Part shown: positions 45,201 to 53,248 of the stretch, one piece after another | Position numbering within the stretch: position 1 is the stretch's first letter | Layout: the number at the start of each line of letters is the position of its first letter | Assembly: GCF_021726515.1 (NCBI RefSeq) | Contig: NZ_JAKKCJ010000002.1 | Span: forward strand, 558,001-622,000 | DNA length: 64,000 nucleotides | From: Vibrio sp. CK2-1 | Lineage (GTDB): Bacteria; Pseudomonadota; Gammaproteobacteria; Enterobacterales; Vibrionaceae | Direction: 5' to 3' | The notes under the pieces: model-generated | Told to the model about the DNA's origin: nothing | What the model saw: only the letters and a program-made list of their open reading frames with translations | Databases searched by the model: none | Position numbers and translations under genes: made by a program

Positions 45201-45908
45201 ATTGAATTTACCGAGGCGGCAACTAGTCCGGAAAACACTCGGATCATTACCGATTTACTGCAACAAGAACAATACGATCTGCAATGGCTGCCAGCGATTC
45301 AAGCAATGATCACTCAAGTGATGCAAACGCCTTTAGATGGAAATGGGCTACTTTTGGGTGAGAAAGGCCCAACTCAAAGATTGGTGGAAATGGAGTTCTT
45401 ACTACCGGTTGAATCTCTATTATCGAGCCAGCTTAACCGCTTGGTAAAAGATCATGATGAGCTATCAAACGTTGCCGGTGATCTAGGCTTTATGCCAACC
45501 AAAGGCATGCTGAAAGGCTTTATTGATTTGGTGTTTGAACATCAAGGTAAGTATTACATTTTAGATTGGAAATCTAACCATCTTGGTCATTCGATCGAAG
45601 ACTATCATCCTGACAACCTTAATCATGCAATGATCGATCACCGTTATGATTTCCAGTATCAAATTTATGCTTTAGCGCTGCACCGCTTCTTGCAAAGTCG
45701 ACTCGCTGATTATGATTATCAGCAACACTTTGGTGGCGTGTACTATCTGTTTTTACGTGGCTTTGCTGCTGAGGAACGTGATATTACAGACGCTCAAAAA
45801 GGTGATTCAAAAGGGGAGAATGCTCCTCTGTACGGAGTATTTTCAGCCAAACCAAGCGAAGCTTTCTTGCAGCAATTTGACCGCTTATTAGATGGAGAGT
45901 CGGCATAA
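42234..45908 (+). CDS. recB: RecBCD subunit RecB (helicase-nuclease)
   Basis: 1224 residues, slightly longer than E. coli RecB (1180). It has a UvrD-type helicase with Walker A EASAGTGKTFT (19-29), VTFTEAATAELRGRIRQRI, Walker B and neighbours MIDEFQDTDPQQYQIF, then GDPKQAIYGFRGADIF and IHKSKGLEYDLVFLPF. The C-terminal RecB nuclease domain has YYILDWKSNHLG near residue 1108 with the metal-binding Asp and catalytic Lys. A low-complexity acidic linker (about 915-960) joins them. RecB loads RecA and degrades DNA ends. The frame is open 16 codons upstream, but the ATG at 42234 with TAGGACA fits the MAQSLNSMTFPLHG start. It overlaps recD by one base. Confidence 0.97.
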   Translation: MAQSLNSMTFPLHGARLIEASAGTGKTFTIAALYLRLLLGHGKEGAAHQTPLTVDQILVVTFTEAATAELRGRIRQRIHEARIAFARGETTDPVLEPLLAETTNKQSAIEILLQAERQMDEAAIFTIHGFCQRMLTQNAFESGSRFQNEFITDESQLKLQVVSDYWRRHFYPLPTVLAAQIQSLWSSPEQLLREIGNYLSGPALSFPSIKLDVDLPALYQQHLDRIEKVKSLWHASRNDLFSLIDSSGIKRNPYNKTRLPAWLDEVHEWTASERNDGQICDKLIRFSQSTLTSATDAKKGPVAEHAAFVAIDELLDNQPEFELIFKYQAIEGCRQLLAQAKQRQAQLSFDDLLSQLEQAIVQDEEGLLTSRIRQLYPVAMIDEFQDTDPQQYQIFRQIYLDSPQSGWFMIGDPKQAIYGFRGADIFTYIQARNEVTEHYTLDTNWRSSEAVIQGVNGIFSFDDRPFLYDDDIPFLPVKASPKADNMHWTINGKAQPAIGLWLHQPEAGQPVAAQDYNHQMADHTAHQIHHILSASQQQQAQFIDKKSQAHPIQAGDIAVLVRTGREGKLIKEALANQGIASVYLSNRDSVFDSEVAQDVLRLLMAVASPSDEYSLRAILASDLFALNMAQLDQFNHDETAWENVVNEFEQYHQLWLKRGVLPMMRAVISQRKIAERWLLETHGERKLTDLLHLSELVQQASLSLEGESALIRWLAENIEQHDGEISEQTQRLESERNLVQIITIHKSKGLEYDLVFLPFANNFKAAKVAKYYQADKQQTILDLSKPDEGLALAEKERLAEDLRLLYVALTRAVYGCIIGLAPLKKGNSKKDESTAHLSALGAILQHHQAKESAGLMAACQQLVNDVTSVEMLDFPQPPSERFAPIQTQQPNLQAKRFSASIDRQWRMTSYSSLVKQGHQAALSQGDTADFDVAIDAQKPIDSDAAENNNTVEVGVSIDLEEQNSVDPWSMFEFPRGARPGTFLHTIFEEIEFTEAATSPENTRIITDLLQQEQYDLQWLPAIQAMITQVMQTPLDGNGLLLGEKGPTQRLVEMEFLLPVESLLSSQLNRLVKDHDELSNVAGDLGFMPTKGMLKGFIDLVFEHQGKYYILDWKSNHLGHSIEDYHPDNLNHAMIDHRYDFQYQIYALALHRFLQSRLADYDYQQHFGGVYYLFLRGFAAEERDITDAQKGDSKGENAPLYGVFSAKPSEAFLQQFDRLLDGESA

Positions 45909-48271
45909 TGACCCAGACTATCAACTCGTCGACGATAGAAGGTAACTCAGCGCTAGACTTGCTGCTATCTCTTGAAAAACTTGGCACAATTCGAGCGATT
46001 GATGCTCAGTTTGCTCGCTTTATTCACCAGCAATGCCTATTGGCAAATCACGATGCTAGTCTGGATTGTCGCCAGCAAGCGGATCATATTGCGTTACTCG
46101 CTGGCCTTGTTAGCTATGAGTTTGGTTGTGGTCATATTTGTTTGCGTTTAAATGAGCTCGATATTCAGCAAACTTTATCTTTGTCTTTTTTGACTCGCCA
46201 ACATCCAGAATTGGCAAGCCGCTTTGCCGATCTATTTTCTCAATTACAAAGTGTTGATTGGTTAGCGTTAGTTGAAAACTATGCTGTCCAATCCAATGCC
46301 GTGGTGGGATTAGCACAAATTAACCAAGCTGGTTTGCAGTCACTACCGCCACCACTACCATTAATGCTTGAACAAGACCGCTTGTACCTAACTCGTTATT
46401 GGCATTATGAGTCACAAGTTGCAGATGGTTTTATGGCGCGCGCGAAAACTTTAACCGCTGAGCCCGATGCGTTTGCGGCGATGAAACAAGCGCTTAATGA
46501 ATTATTTGCTCGTGACTACCGCTATCTTTGGGATGGTTTACAAAGTGGTGAGCATGCGAGTTCAATTGAGCGCCAGCGTTTGGTATGCGAAATGCTCGAT
46601 GTAGTGCAAACCGATGGATTAGATTGGAGCCGCATTGATGGCGTGTTAACCCAAGCAAAGCAAGTCGAGCAGCTTAATGAACTTGATACCTTAGTGCCTT
46701 TATCTGTGTGTTTGAACTGGCAAAAAGTGGCGGCGGCTGTGGCGTTAACTCGCCAGTTTTCGGTGATTTCTGGCGGTCCAGGAACCGGTAAAACCACCAC
46801 GGTTGCCAAACTATTGGCTGCATTAATTACTCAATCTCAGCAGCAATTAGTTTCACAAGAATCAGCTTCACAAGCAGCGATTAGCAAACAAGTTCCAATC
46901 ATTAAATTAGTGGCGCCAACTGGTAAAGCGGCTGCACGCTTAACGGAATCTATCGGATTGGCGATTGAACAATTACCAGTAAGCGATGAAATCAAAGTGA
47001 TGATGCCAGCGCACTCTAGTACTATCCATCGCTTGTTAGGCGCTAGACCCAATACGGTTGAGTATAAATACAATCAATCGAACCGCTTACATTTGGATAT
47101 CCTAGTGGTCGATGAAGCCTCTATGGTCGATTTGCCTATGATGTTCCGGTTGCTGCAAGCGTTACCGAGTCATGCGCGTTTGATCTTACTGGGGGATAAA
47201 GACCAGTTAGCCTCAGTTGAAGCTGGAGCGATTTTAGGTGATATCTGTCAGTTTACTTCATCAGGTTATCAAGCTGAGTTTGGTCATCTTCTTGCTGATC
47301 TAACGGGTTATCAAACTTTAGCTGAACCTCAGTCCGCAATTAAAGCTAATGCTATTTCGGATAGTTTATGCATGCTGCAAAAAAGCTACCGTTTCCATGC
47401 GAGATCTGGGGTAGGACAACTGGCAAAAGCGATTAATGCAGGTTCTACGAAACAAGTAGAAAAGGTATGGCAGCAAGGTTTTGATGATATTCATTTGCAT
47501 GTCATCAAAGCAAATTCATCGACAGACAGCTCTCCAGAAAGTCTCGATCTTGCTCAAGCACAAAGCGCGCTATGTCAGATGATGACAGAAGCTTATTCAC
47601 CTTATTGCCAGCAACTCAATCAAGCTGTCAATTCAGATGGTAGTTCTGTCATTCAAGGAGATTTGTTTGCCTCGGTTGAAGCGCCAAGCAAAGCAATGAT
47701 GGAGCAAAAAGCTCAAGCGGTGTTAAAAGCCTTTTCTCAAGCGAGATTATTATGCGCGGTGCGAGAAGGGGAATTTGGCGTAGAGCGTATGAACCAATTA
47801 GTCGAAGGCGCTTTGGCTCGCAATAAGTTAATCAACCCAGTTGAAAATGAACATTGGTATGTCGGTAGGCCGGTGATGATTAGCCAAAATGATAGCGCAC
47901 TAGGGTTGCATAATGGTGATATTGGTATTTGTCTATTGGATGAAAGCGAGACGACCCCACGCCTACGAGTGTTTTTTGAAATGCCCGATGGACGAATTAA
48001 AGGCGTATTGCCTAGTCGAGTCCCTAAACATGAACTGGCGTTTGCAATGACGATTCATAAATCACAGGGTAGTGAATTCACTCATACCGTGATGTTACTG
48101 CCGAATAAGATGAATCAAATATTAACTCGAGAGCTGATTTACACTGGTGTGACGCGAGCCAAATCGCGCTTAGATTTATTTGCCAATCCAGCGATCTTAG
48201 CGCAAGGTGTTAGCGTAAAAACCCTACGTTCTAGCGGGTTAAGTGATAAACTAATAAAAAACAAAATATAA
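45908..48271 (+). CDS. recD: RecBCD subunit RecD (5'-3' helicase)
   Basis: 787-residue SF1B helicase, the fast motor of RecBCD. Walker A ISGGPGTGKTTT lies at about 287-298, followed by VAPTGKAAARLTESIG, HSSTIHRLLGARP, Walker B ILVVDEASMVDLPMM and GDKDQLASVEAGAILGDIC, and near the end AMTIHKSQGSEFTHT and YTGVTRAKSRLDLF. It is much longer than E. coli RecD (608 residues): Walker A is about 120 residues further in, and low-similarity insertions occur around 450-480 and 525-600. The ATG overlaps the recB stop (TAATG), so translation is coupled. Confidence 0.96.
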   Translation: MTQTINSSTIEGNSALDLLLSLEKLGTIRAIDAQFARFIHQQCLLANHDASLDCRQQADHIALLAGLVSYEFGCGHICLRLNELDIQQTLSLSFLTRQHPELASRFADLFSQLQSVDWLALVENYAVQSNAVVGLAQINQAGLQSLPPPLPLMLEQDRLYLTRYWHYESQVADGFMARAKTLTAEPDAFAAMKQALNELFARDYRYLWDGLQSGEHASSIERQRLVCEMLDVVQTDGLDWSRIDGVLTQAKQVEQLNELDTLVPLSVCLNWQKVAAAVALTRQFSVISGGPGTGKTTTVAKLLAALITQSQQQLVSQESASQAAISKQVPIIKLVAPTGKAAARLTESIGLAIEQLPVSDEIKVMMPAHSSTIHRLLGARPNTVEYKYNQSNRLHLDILVVDEASMVDLPMMFRLLQALPSHARLILLGDKDQLASVEAGAILGDICQFTSSGYQAEFGHLLADLTGYQTLAEPQSAIKANAISDSLCMLQKSYRFHARSGVGQLAKAINAGSTKQVEKVWQQGFDDIHLHVIKANSSTDSSPESLDLAQAQSALCQMMTEAYSPYCQQLNQAVNSDGSSVIQGDLFASVEAPSKAMMEQKAQAVLKAFSQARLLCAVREGEFGVERMNQLVEGALARNKLINPVENEHWYVGRPVMISQNDSALGLHNGDIGICLLDESETTPRLRVFFEMPDGRIKGVLPSRVPKHELAFAMTIHKSQGSEFTHTVMLLPNKMNQILTRELIYTGVTRAKSRLDLFANPAILAQGVSVKTLRSSGLSDKLIKNKI

Positions 48272-48296
48272 ACAATAAACAGAATAGTGAAGGTGA

Positions 48297-48764
<468 letters not shown>

Positions 48765-48768
48765 CAGG

Positions 48769-48900
48769 TTACTCGGAAAATACGTGTCTCGTTACTCGAT
48801 GATTCCAGTTAACATTCGAGTAACGAGCTACGAGAAGCCTAGACTCGGCTCTTGTTTTTTCTAGCAGTGCAGCGAATCTAGGAACTAGCCCCTAGAAACC
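48769..48900. repeat. Intergenic repeat copy R7 with strong hairpin
   Basis: Between the converging YhcH-family gene and argA. CTCGTTACTCGATG (48788-48801) pairs with CATTCGAGTAACGAG (48813-48827) with one bulge. Heptamers CGAGTAA, CGAGCTA and CGAGAAG follow one another at 48817-48837. The right end carries CTAGGAACTAG-type units (about 48873-48897) also seen in R4 and R8. Confidence 0.78.
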
Positions 48901-48903
48901 TTT

Positions 48904-50241
48904 TTATATCTTCAACACCAATATCTTCGACTTACGCTGGTAGTTATATAAACCACGCTTTTCCATTGGCAGTGAATCTACGCCGACTTCTTCAAAACCT
49001 TGCTCACGAAACCAGTGTAGGCTGTGGGTAGTTAAAACAAACAGCTTATTGATGCCCATGTTTTTGGCTTCTTGGCTCATATGTTTTAATAGCATCACGC
49101 CACGGTCGCCATCGCGATAATCAGGGTGAACCGCTACACAAGCCATCTCTGCCATTTTGTCTTCGATATAAGGATAAAGCGCCGCGCAGCCGATGACTAA
49201 GCGATCTTTCTCAATAATGGTGAACTTGTGGATCTCTTGCTCTAATTGCTCACGTGAGCGGCGCACCAAAATTCCTTGTTCTTCCAAAGGCTGAATCAAA
49301 TCAAGAATGCCGCCAATATCATGGATCTGTGCATTGCGAGTTTGTTCGGCACTGGCCATCACGACTTGAGTACCTATACCATCAAAAGAAAATAGCTCTT
49401 GCAGTAATGCACCATCTTCTTTGTAACTAACCAAATGACAACGCGGTACGCCTGCGCGGCAAGCGGTTAATGCACCACGTAAAAATCGGAAAGTACCACT
49501 GGTGTAGCCACTTTCGGTATCCTGTTTTTGTTCTATTTCTTGCAATAGTTTTTCTGCGCAGCTAGGAAATAGTTCAGGTATCACTCGACCATCTTGCGCT
49601 AAAATCCCTTGCTCAGAACAAAAGCCAATCAGCTTATAAGCTTTCAATCGAATCGCGGTTTGAGTGGCGACATCTTCATACATCAAATTGAAGCTTTCGC
49701 CGGTTACTGAACTGGCAATTGGGCCGACTACTACAATGGAACCCATATCCAACATACGATTAATCGCATCAGTATCGATACGTCTTACTTTACCGCTGTG
49801 ACAATAATCAACCCCATCATCAATGCCTAATGGTTGGGCGATCACGAAATTACCACTAACCACGTTGAGTTGAGTACCTTGCATCGGCGTATTGTTCAAG
49901 CTCATAGAAAGACGAGCGGTTAAAGCGAGCTGTAATCGACCTGCGGCTTGCATCGCAAGGTTAAGTGCAGACTCATTAGTGACTCGAATGCCTTTATGAT
50001 ATTGCGATTCACAATGGTTATTTTGTAAGTTGTCATTGATTTGCGGACGCGCGCCATAAACCAAAACAATACGCACACCTAGGCTGTGCAGTAGAGCGAT
50101 GTCATTAATGATGTTATCGAAATTAGCATCGGTAAACACTTCGCCACCGAGCATAAAGACCATGGTTTTGCCGCGGTGGGCATTCAGGTAGGGGGCAGAT
50201 TGACGGAATCCTTTAACTAAAGCTGTACTACGTAACTTCAC
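48904..50241 (-). CDS. argA: N-acetylglutamate synthase
   Basis: 445-residue two-domain enzyme for the first step of arginine synthesis. The N-terminal amino-acid-kinase domain (about 20-290) has [12 protein letters not shown] and [15 protein letters not shown]; the C-terminal GNAT acetyltransferase domain (from about 295) has [31 protein letters not shown] and [17 protein letters not shown]. Length and order match E. coli ArgA (443). The start is GTG at 50241, preceded by AAGGAGTAGGTG. A candidate ARG box lies 33-50 bases upstream. Confidence 0.96.
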   Translation of the reverse strand: MKLRSTALVKGFRQSAPYLNAHRGKTMVFMLGGEVFTDANFDNIINDIALLHSLGVRIVLVYGARPQINDNLQNNHCESQYHKGIRVTNESALNLAMQAAGRLQLALTARLSMSLNNTPMQGTQLNVVSGNFVIAQPLGIDDGVDYCHSGKVRRIDTDAINRMLDMGSIVVVGPIASSVTGESFNLMYEDVATQTAIRLKAYKLIGFCSEQGILAQDGRVIPELFPSCAEKLLQEIEQKQDTESGYTSGTFRFLRGALTACRAGVPRCHLVSYKEDGALLQELFSFDGIGTQVVMASAEQTRNAQIHDIGGILDLIQPLEEQGILVRRSREQLEQEIHKFTIIEKDRLVIGCAALYPYIEDKMAEMACVAVHPDYRDGDRGVMLLKHMSQEAKNMGINKLFVLTTHSLHWFREQGFEEVGVDSLPMEKRGLYNYQRKSKILVLKI

Positions 50242-50273
50242 AACACCTACTCCTTGATTTGTTATGCTGAAAT

Positions 50274-50291
50274 AATGACTAATAATTCAAT
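50274..50291. promoter_or_regulatory. Candidate ArgR box of argA
   Basis: On the minus strand ATTGAATTATTAGTCATT matches the TGAATWWWWATTCA consensus with one core mismatch (AGTCA for ATTCA). Only one box was found; ArgR sites usually come in pairs. Confidence 0.5.
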
Positions 50292-50479
50292 TGGTGGCAA
50301 TGGTTATTTTTATTAAGAGAGATTAAATTGTGAATTTGTTATCGCTCTGACAACCGCTTCAAATCCCACGCTACTCTGGTGTTAAATGAATGTGTATCAA
50401 TCTATCGTTTCTTGCTTGTATGGTGAGGGGATTTTTGTCATTCTTCAATCCGTTTATTTTATCTAATTGGTGATTTTTC

Positions 50480-51616
50480 GTGTTTAACTCGCTTGCTGTT
50501 TCTCGCCCATTTTTTTCTTTTCAGGCAAAGCCTATTTTGACTCGTACTTTGATGCTGACTTCAGCGTTAATCTTATTTGGTTGTGCCCAACCGACCGAGC
50601 GCGGCCAGCAATACTTGGATGGTAAATTAGATACCACCTTAGAGCATGTTGATAAGATTGAAACCGATGCACCACGAGATTTTAATACTTTTGCTGCACA
50701 AGCTAAAAAAGTAGAAGAAACCTCACCATCACTGAAGGCTAAATACCAAAACTTATATGCGCAATTAAAAGTATGGGCGCAAGAAAGTGGTGATACGACT
50801 GAGTTAGCTAAATATGGCGTTAATGTTGAACAGTTAGCGGGCGCAGATAAAAAGGGCAATATCCTGTTTACCGGCTATTTCTCTCCTGTGATTGAAATGC
50901 GCCATACCCCGGATCATTTATTCAAATACCCAGTTTATGCTAAACCTCAATGTGGTTCAGTGTGTCCTACTCGCGCGCAAATCTATGACGGTGCGCTCGA
51001 AGGAAAAGGTTTAGAGCTTGGCTATGCATCGAACATGATCGACCCATTTTTGATGGAAGTACAAGGTAGTGGTTTTGTGCATTATGCCGATAACGATGAA
51101 CTGGACTACTTTGCTTATGCTGGAAAAAATAACCACCCTTATGTGAGCATCGGTCGCATTCTGATTGAGCGCGGCTTGATTCCGAAAGAAAAAATGTCAA
51201 TGAAAGCCATCAAAGAATGGGTGGCGGAAAATGACAGTGAAACCGTACAGGAAGTATTAGAACAAAACCCATCTTATGTATTCTTTGAGCGTCAAGCGAC
51301 GGCTGATGTAGTAGGGGCGGCGGGCATTCCTTTGTTACCAATGGCATCAGTTGCTGGTGACCGCAGTATTTTCCCAATGGGAACCCCAATTCTAGCCGAA
51401 GTCCCTCTACTGGATGCTAATGGAAAATGGACAGGCGTTCATGTGCTCAAACTGCTGATCGTGCTTGATACCGGCGGCGCAGTGAAAGGTGGTCACTTAG
51501 ATTTATATCACGGCATGGGCGCACGTTCAGGTATTGCCGCTGGTCACTATCGTCACTTTGGCCGAGTGTGGAAGTTAGATTTAACTGCGCCACCGTTGCA
51601 GATTCCAGCAAATTAG
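50480..51616 (+). CDS. mltA: Membrane-bound lytic murein transglycosylase A
   Basis: 378-residue outer-membrane lipoprotein that cleaves peptidoglycan glycan strands to 1,6-anhydro products. The lipobox LFGC ends at about C35. The MltA core follows, with FTGYFSPVIEMRHTPDHLFK, FLMEVQGSGFVHY, and the catalytic-Asp 3D domain VLDTGGAVKGGHLDLYHG near the C-terminus. The start is uncertain: GTG at 50480 gives a long 34-residue leader, while ATG at 50552 leaves too short a signal without positive charge; a TTG in between is also possible. The anhydro-muropeptides formed are the substrates of the AmpG permease encoded at 56.7-58.0 kb. Confidence 0.93.
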   Translation: MFNSLAVSRPFFSFQAKPILTRTLMLTSALILFGCAQPTERGQQYLDGKLDTTLEHVDKIETDAPRDFNTFAAQAKKVEETSPSLKAKYQNLYAQLKVWAQESGDTTELAKYGVNVEQLAGADKKGNILFTGYFSPVIEMRHTPDHLFKYPVYAKPQCGSVCPTRAQIYDGALEGKGLELGYASNMIDPFLMEVQGSGFVHYADNDELDYFAYAGKNNHPYVSIGRILIERGLIPKEKMSMKAIKEWVAENDSETVQEVLEQNPSYVFFERQATADVVGAAGIPLLPMASVAGDRSIFPMGTPILAEVPLLDANGKWTGVHVLKLLIVLDTGGAVKGGHLDLYHGMGARSGIAAGHYRHFGRVWKLDLTAPPLQIPAN

Positions 51617-51810
51617 GTTCCTAGTCCCTAGGAGCGAGTTTCTAGGATACTGCGTTAGGGAGCCGAAAAGCTTAATTTGTTGAGTGATGTGTGTTGCTTG
51701 GAAACAATCTTTTCGCAACACGAAGCGAAGCGCTCCCGGATCTCGCAACCTTTCTCTTTGGTTTTTCTAGCAGCGAAGCGAGCCTAGGAACTAGGAACTC
51801 GAGACCCGAT
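51617..51810. repeat. Intergenic repeat element, copy R8
   Basis: Fills the mltA-tcdA gap. It contains TTCCTAGTCCCTAGGAG and TTTCTAGGA at the left, GAGCCGAAAAGC (also in R4), an inverted pair GTGTTGC/GCAACAC in the middle, and at the right CTAGGAA CTAGGAA CTCGAGACCCGA, joining two heptamer types and running into the tcdA promoter. Confidence 0.72.
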
Positions 51811-51814
51811 CTAC

Positions 51815-51820
51815 TATAAT
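51815..51820 (+). promoter_or_regulatory. -10 element upstream of tcdA
   Basis: A perfect TATAAT 38 bases before the tcdA ATG. The expected -35 position falls within repeat R8 and has no TTGACA-like match. Confidence 0.5.
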
Positions 51821-51857
51821 ACGCGCTCTTTTTGATCGCGTTAATGTAAGGTTCACC

Positions 51858-52661
51858 ATGAATACTCTTCCTCCTGCTTCTGATAGCTACAACCAACGCT
51901 TTGGCGGCACCCGTCGTTTGTATGGTAATAGTGAAGTGGATATCCTGCGCGCCGCTCATGTGTGTGTGGTGGGTATTGGTGGTGTGGGTTCATGGGCGGT
52001 CGAAGCATTGGCACGTACTGGTGTCGGTGAATTAACCTTGATCGATATGGATGATGTTTGCGTTACCAATATCAACCGTCAAATTCATGCTTTAAATGGC
52101 ACGGTTGGACAGAGCAAAATTGAAGTGATGGCTGAGCGCGTTGCTTTGATTAATCCTGAATGCAAAGTTAACTTAGTAGATGATTTCATTACGCCAGAAA
52201 ATGTTAGCCAGTACATCAGTAAAGACTTTGATTATGTGTTAGATGCGATTGATAGCATTAAACCCAAAGCGGCATTATTAGCCTATTGTCGTAGTAACAA
52301 GATCAAAGTGATCACTACTGGCGGCGCTGGTGGACAAGTCGATCCGACGCAAATTCAAATTGCGGATTTAACTAAAACGATTCAAGACCCATTGGCTAAA
52401 AAATTAAAAGATACGCTGCGCCGTCATCATAATTTCAGCAAAAATCCGCAACGCAAATTTGGGATAGATTGCGTGTTCTCAACCGAGCATCTGAAATACC
52501 CTCAAGCGGATGGTAGTGTATGTGCAACCAAATCTACCGCTGAAGGTCCAAAACGTATGGATTGTGCCAGCGGTTTTGGCGCTGCGACGGTCGTGACTGC
52601 AACTTTTGGATTTGTTGCGGTATCTAGGATTGTTGAGAAGTTGATTCAGAAATATAAATAG
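51858..52661 (+). CDS. tcdA: tRNA threonylcarbamoyladenosine dehydratase (TcdA/CsdL)
   Basis: 267-residue E1-like protein that uses ATP to cyclise t6A37 in tRNA to ct6A. The nucleotide-binding VVGIGGVGSWAVEALARTG lies at about 34-53, followed by LTLIDMDDVCVTNINRQIHA, DAIDSIKPKAALLAYC and GGAGGQVDPTQIQIADL, then a C-terminal GAATVVTATFGFVAVSRIV segment. In E. coli it works with the CsdA-CsdE sulfur relay, and both genes follow here, which supports the name. The ATG has TAAGG upstream. Confidence 0.95.
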   Translation: MNTLPPASDSYNQRFGGTRRLYGNSEVDILRAAHVCVVGIGGVGSWAVEALARTGVGELTLIDMDDVCVTNINRQIHALNGTVGQSKIEVMAERVALINPECKVNLVDDFITPENVSQYISKDFDYVLDAIDSIKPKAALLAYCRSNKIKVITTGGAGGQVDPTQIQIADLTKTIQDPLAKKLKDTLRRHHNFSKNPQRKFGIDCVFSTEHLKYPQADGSVCATKSTAEGPKRMDCASGFGAATVVTATFGFVAVSRIVEKLIQKYK

Positions 52662-52764
52662 TTTCTAGGAGAGCGAGTCTCGTGGCTCGGGCGCTTCGCT
52701 TCTCGTATATCGAAAAAGCGAGCGTGGTAATTGACAGGTTCGCTAATCACATTAAAACTCACTT
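52662..52764. repeat. Intergenic repeat copy R9, diverged part
   Basis: Between tcdA and csdE. It contains TTTCTAGGAG, CTCGTGGCTCGGGCGCTTCG (52678-52697; compare R6) and CTTCTCGTATATCG, then leads into the clean heptamer array. Confidence 0.68.
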
Positions 52765-52813
52765 CGAGCAACGAGCAACGAGCAACGAGCAACGAGCAAC
52801 GAGCAACGAGACC
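52765..52813. repeat. Heptamer array (R9) at the csdE translation start
   Basis: Six exact CGAGCAA units (52765-52806) plus one CGAGACC (52807-52813), the unit type of the R5 array. The array ends 4 bases before the csdE ATG, so it occupies the ribosome-binding region. Confidence 0.96.
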
Positions 52814-52817
52814 CATT

Positions 52818-53234
52818 ATGACTCACCCATTTGGCAGCACCATTACTACAGAGACGATCATAGAAACCATGTCTGGCTTTTCAAGCTGGGAAGATCGCTA
52901 TCGTCAGGTGATCATGTGGGGGAAATTACTGCCGAAAATGGATGACGAGTTAAAGCAAGAACAGCTTCTCGTTTCAGGTTGTGAGAGTAAAGTATGGTTA
53001 GTGTCGGAATTTGATGGCGAGCGTTGGCACTTTCAAATTGATTCAGACGCACGAATTGTACGTGGTCTTATTGCTTTGGTGTTGGCGGCTTTTCATTTGA
53101 AAACTACCGCTGAGATTAAAGCTTTTGATACACCAGCCTATTTTTCACAACTGGGGCTGATTGATCATTTAAGCCCATCACGTGGTAATGGGCTTAAAGC
53201 AATTGTTGAGCAAATTCAGCAATTGGTAGGGTAA
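52818..53234 (+). CDS. csdE: Sulfur acceptor protein CsdE (SufE family)
   Basis: 138-residue SufE-fold protein that takes sulfane sulfur from CsdA. The start THPFGSTITTETI aligns with E. coli CsdE, and the acceptor cysteine is C55 in LLVSGCESKVWL; GRIVRGLIALVLAA-type sequence (here ARIVRGLIALVLAAFHLKT) follows. It lies between tcdA and a converging csdA gene. No normal Shine-Dalgarno sequence precedes the ATG, because a heptamer tandem array fills that place. An upstream TTG in frame would translate the array into a repeated peptide and is thought unlikely. Confidence 0.92.
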   Translation: MTHPFGSTITTETIIETMSGFSSWEDRYRQVIMWGKLLPKMDDELKQEQLLVSGCESKVWLVSEFDGERWHFQIDSDARIVRGLIALVLAAFHLKTTAEIKAFDTPAYFSQLGLIDHLSPSRGNGLKAIVEQIQQLVG

Positions 53235-53248
53235 ATAAATCGACGAAA

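Noticed and set aside
52682..52945. ORF with repeated ATSNEQR-like peptide before csdE
   Set aside because: It is the CGAGCAA array read in frame; the csdE family starts at the ATG at 52818.
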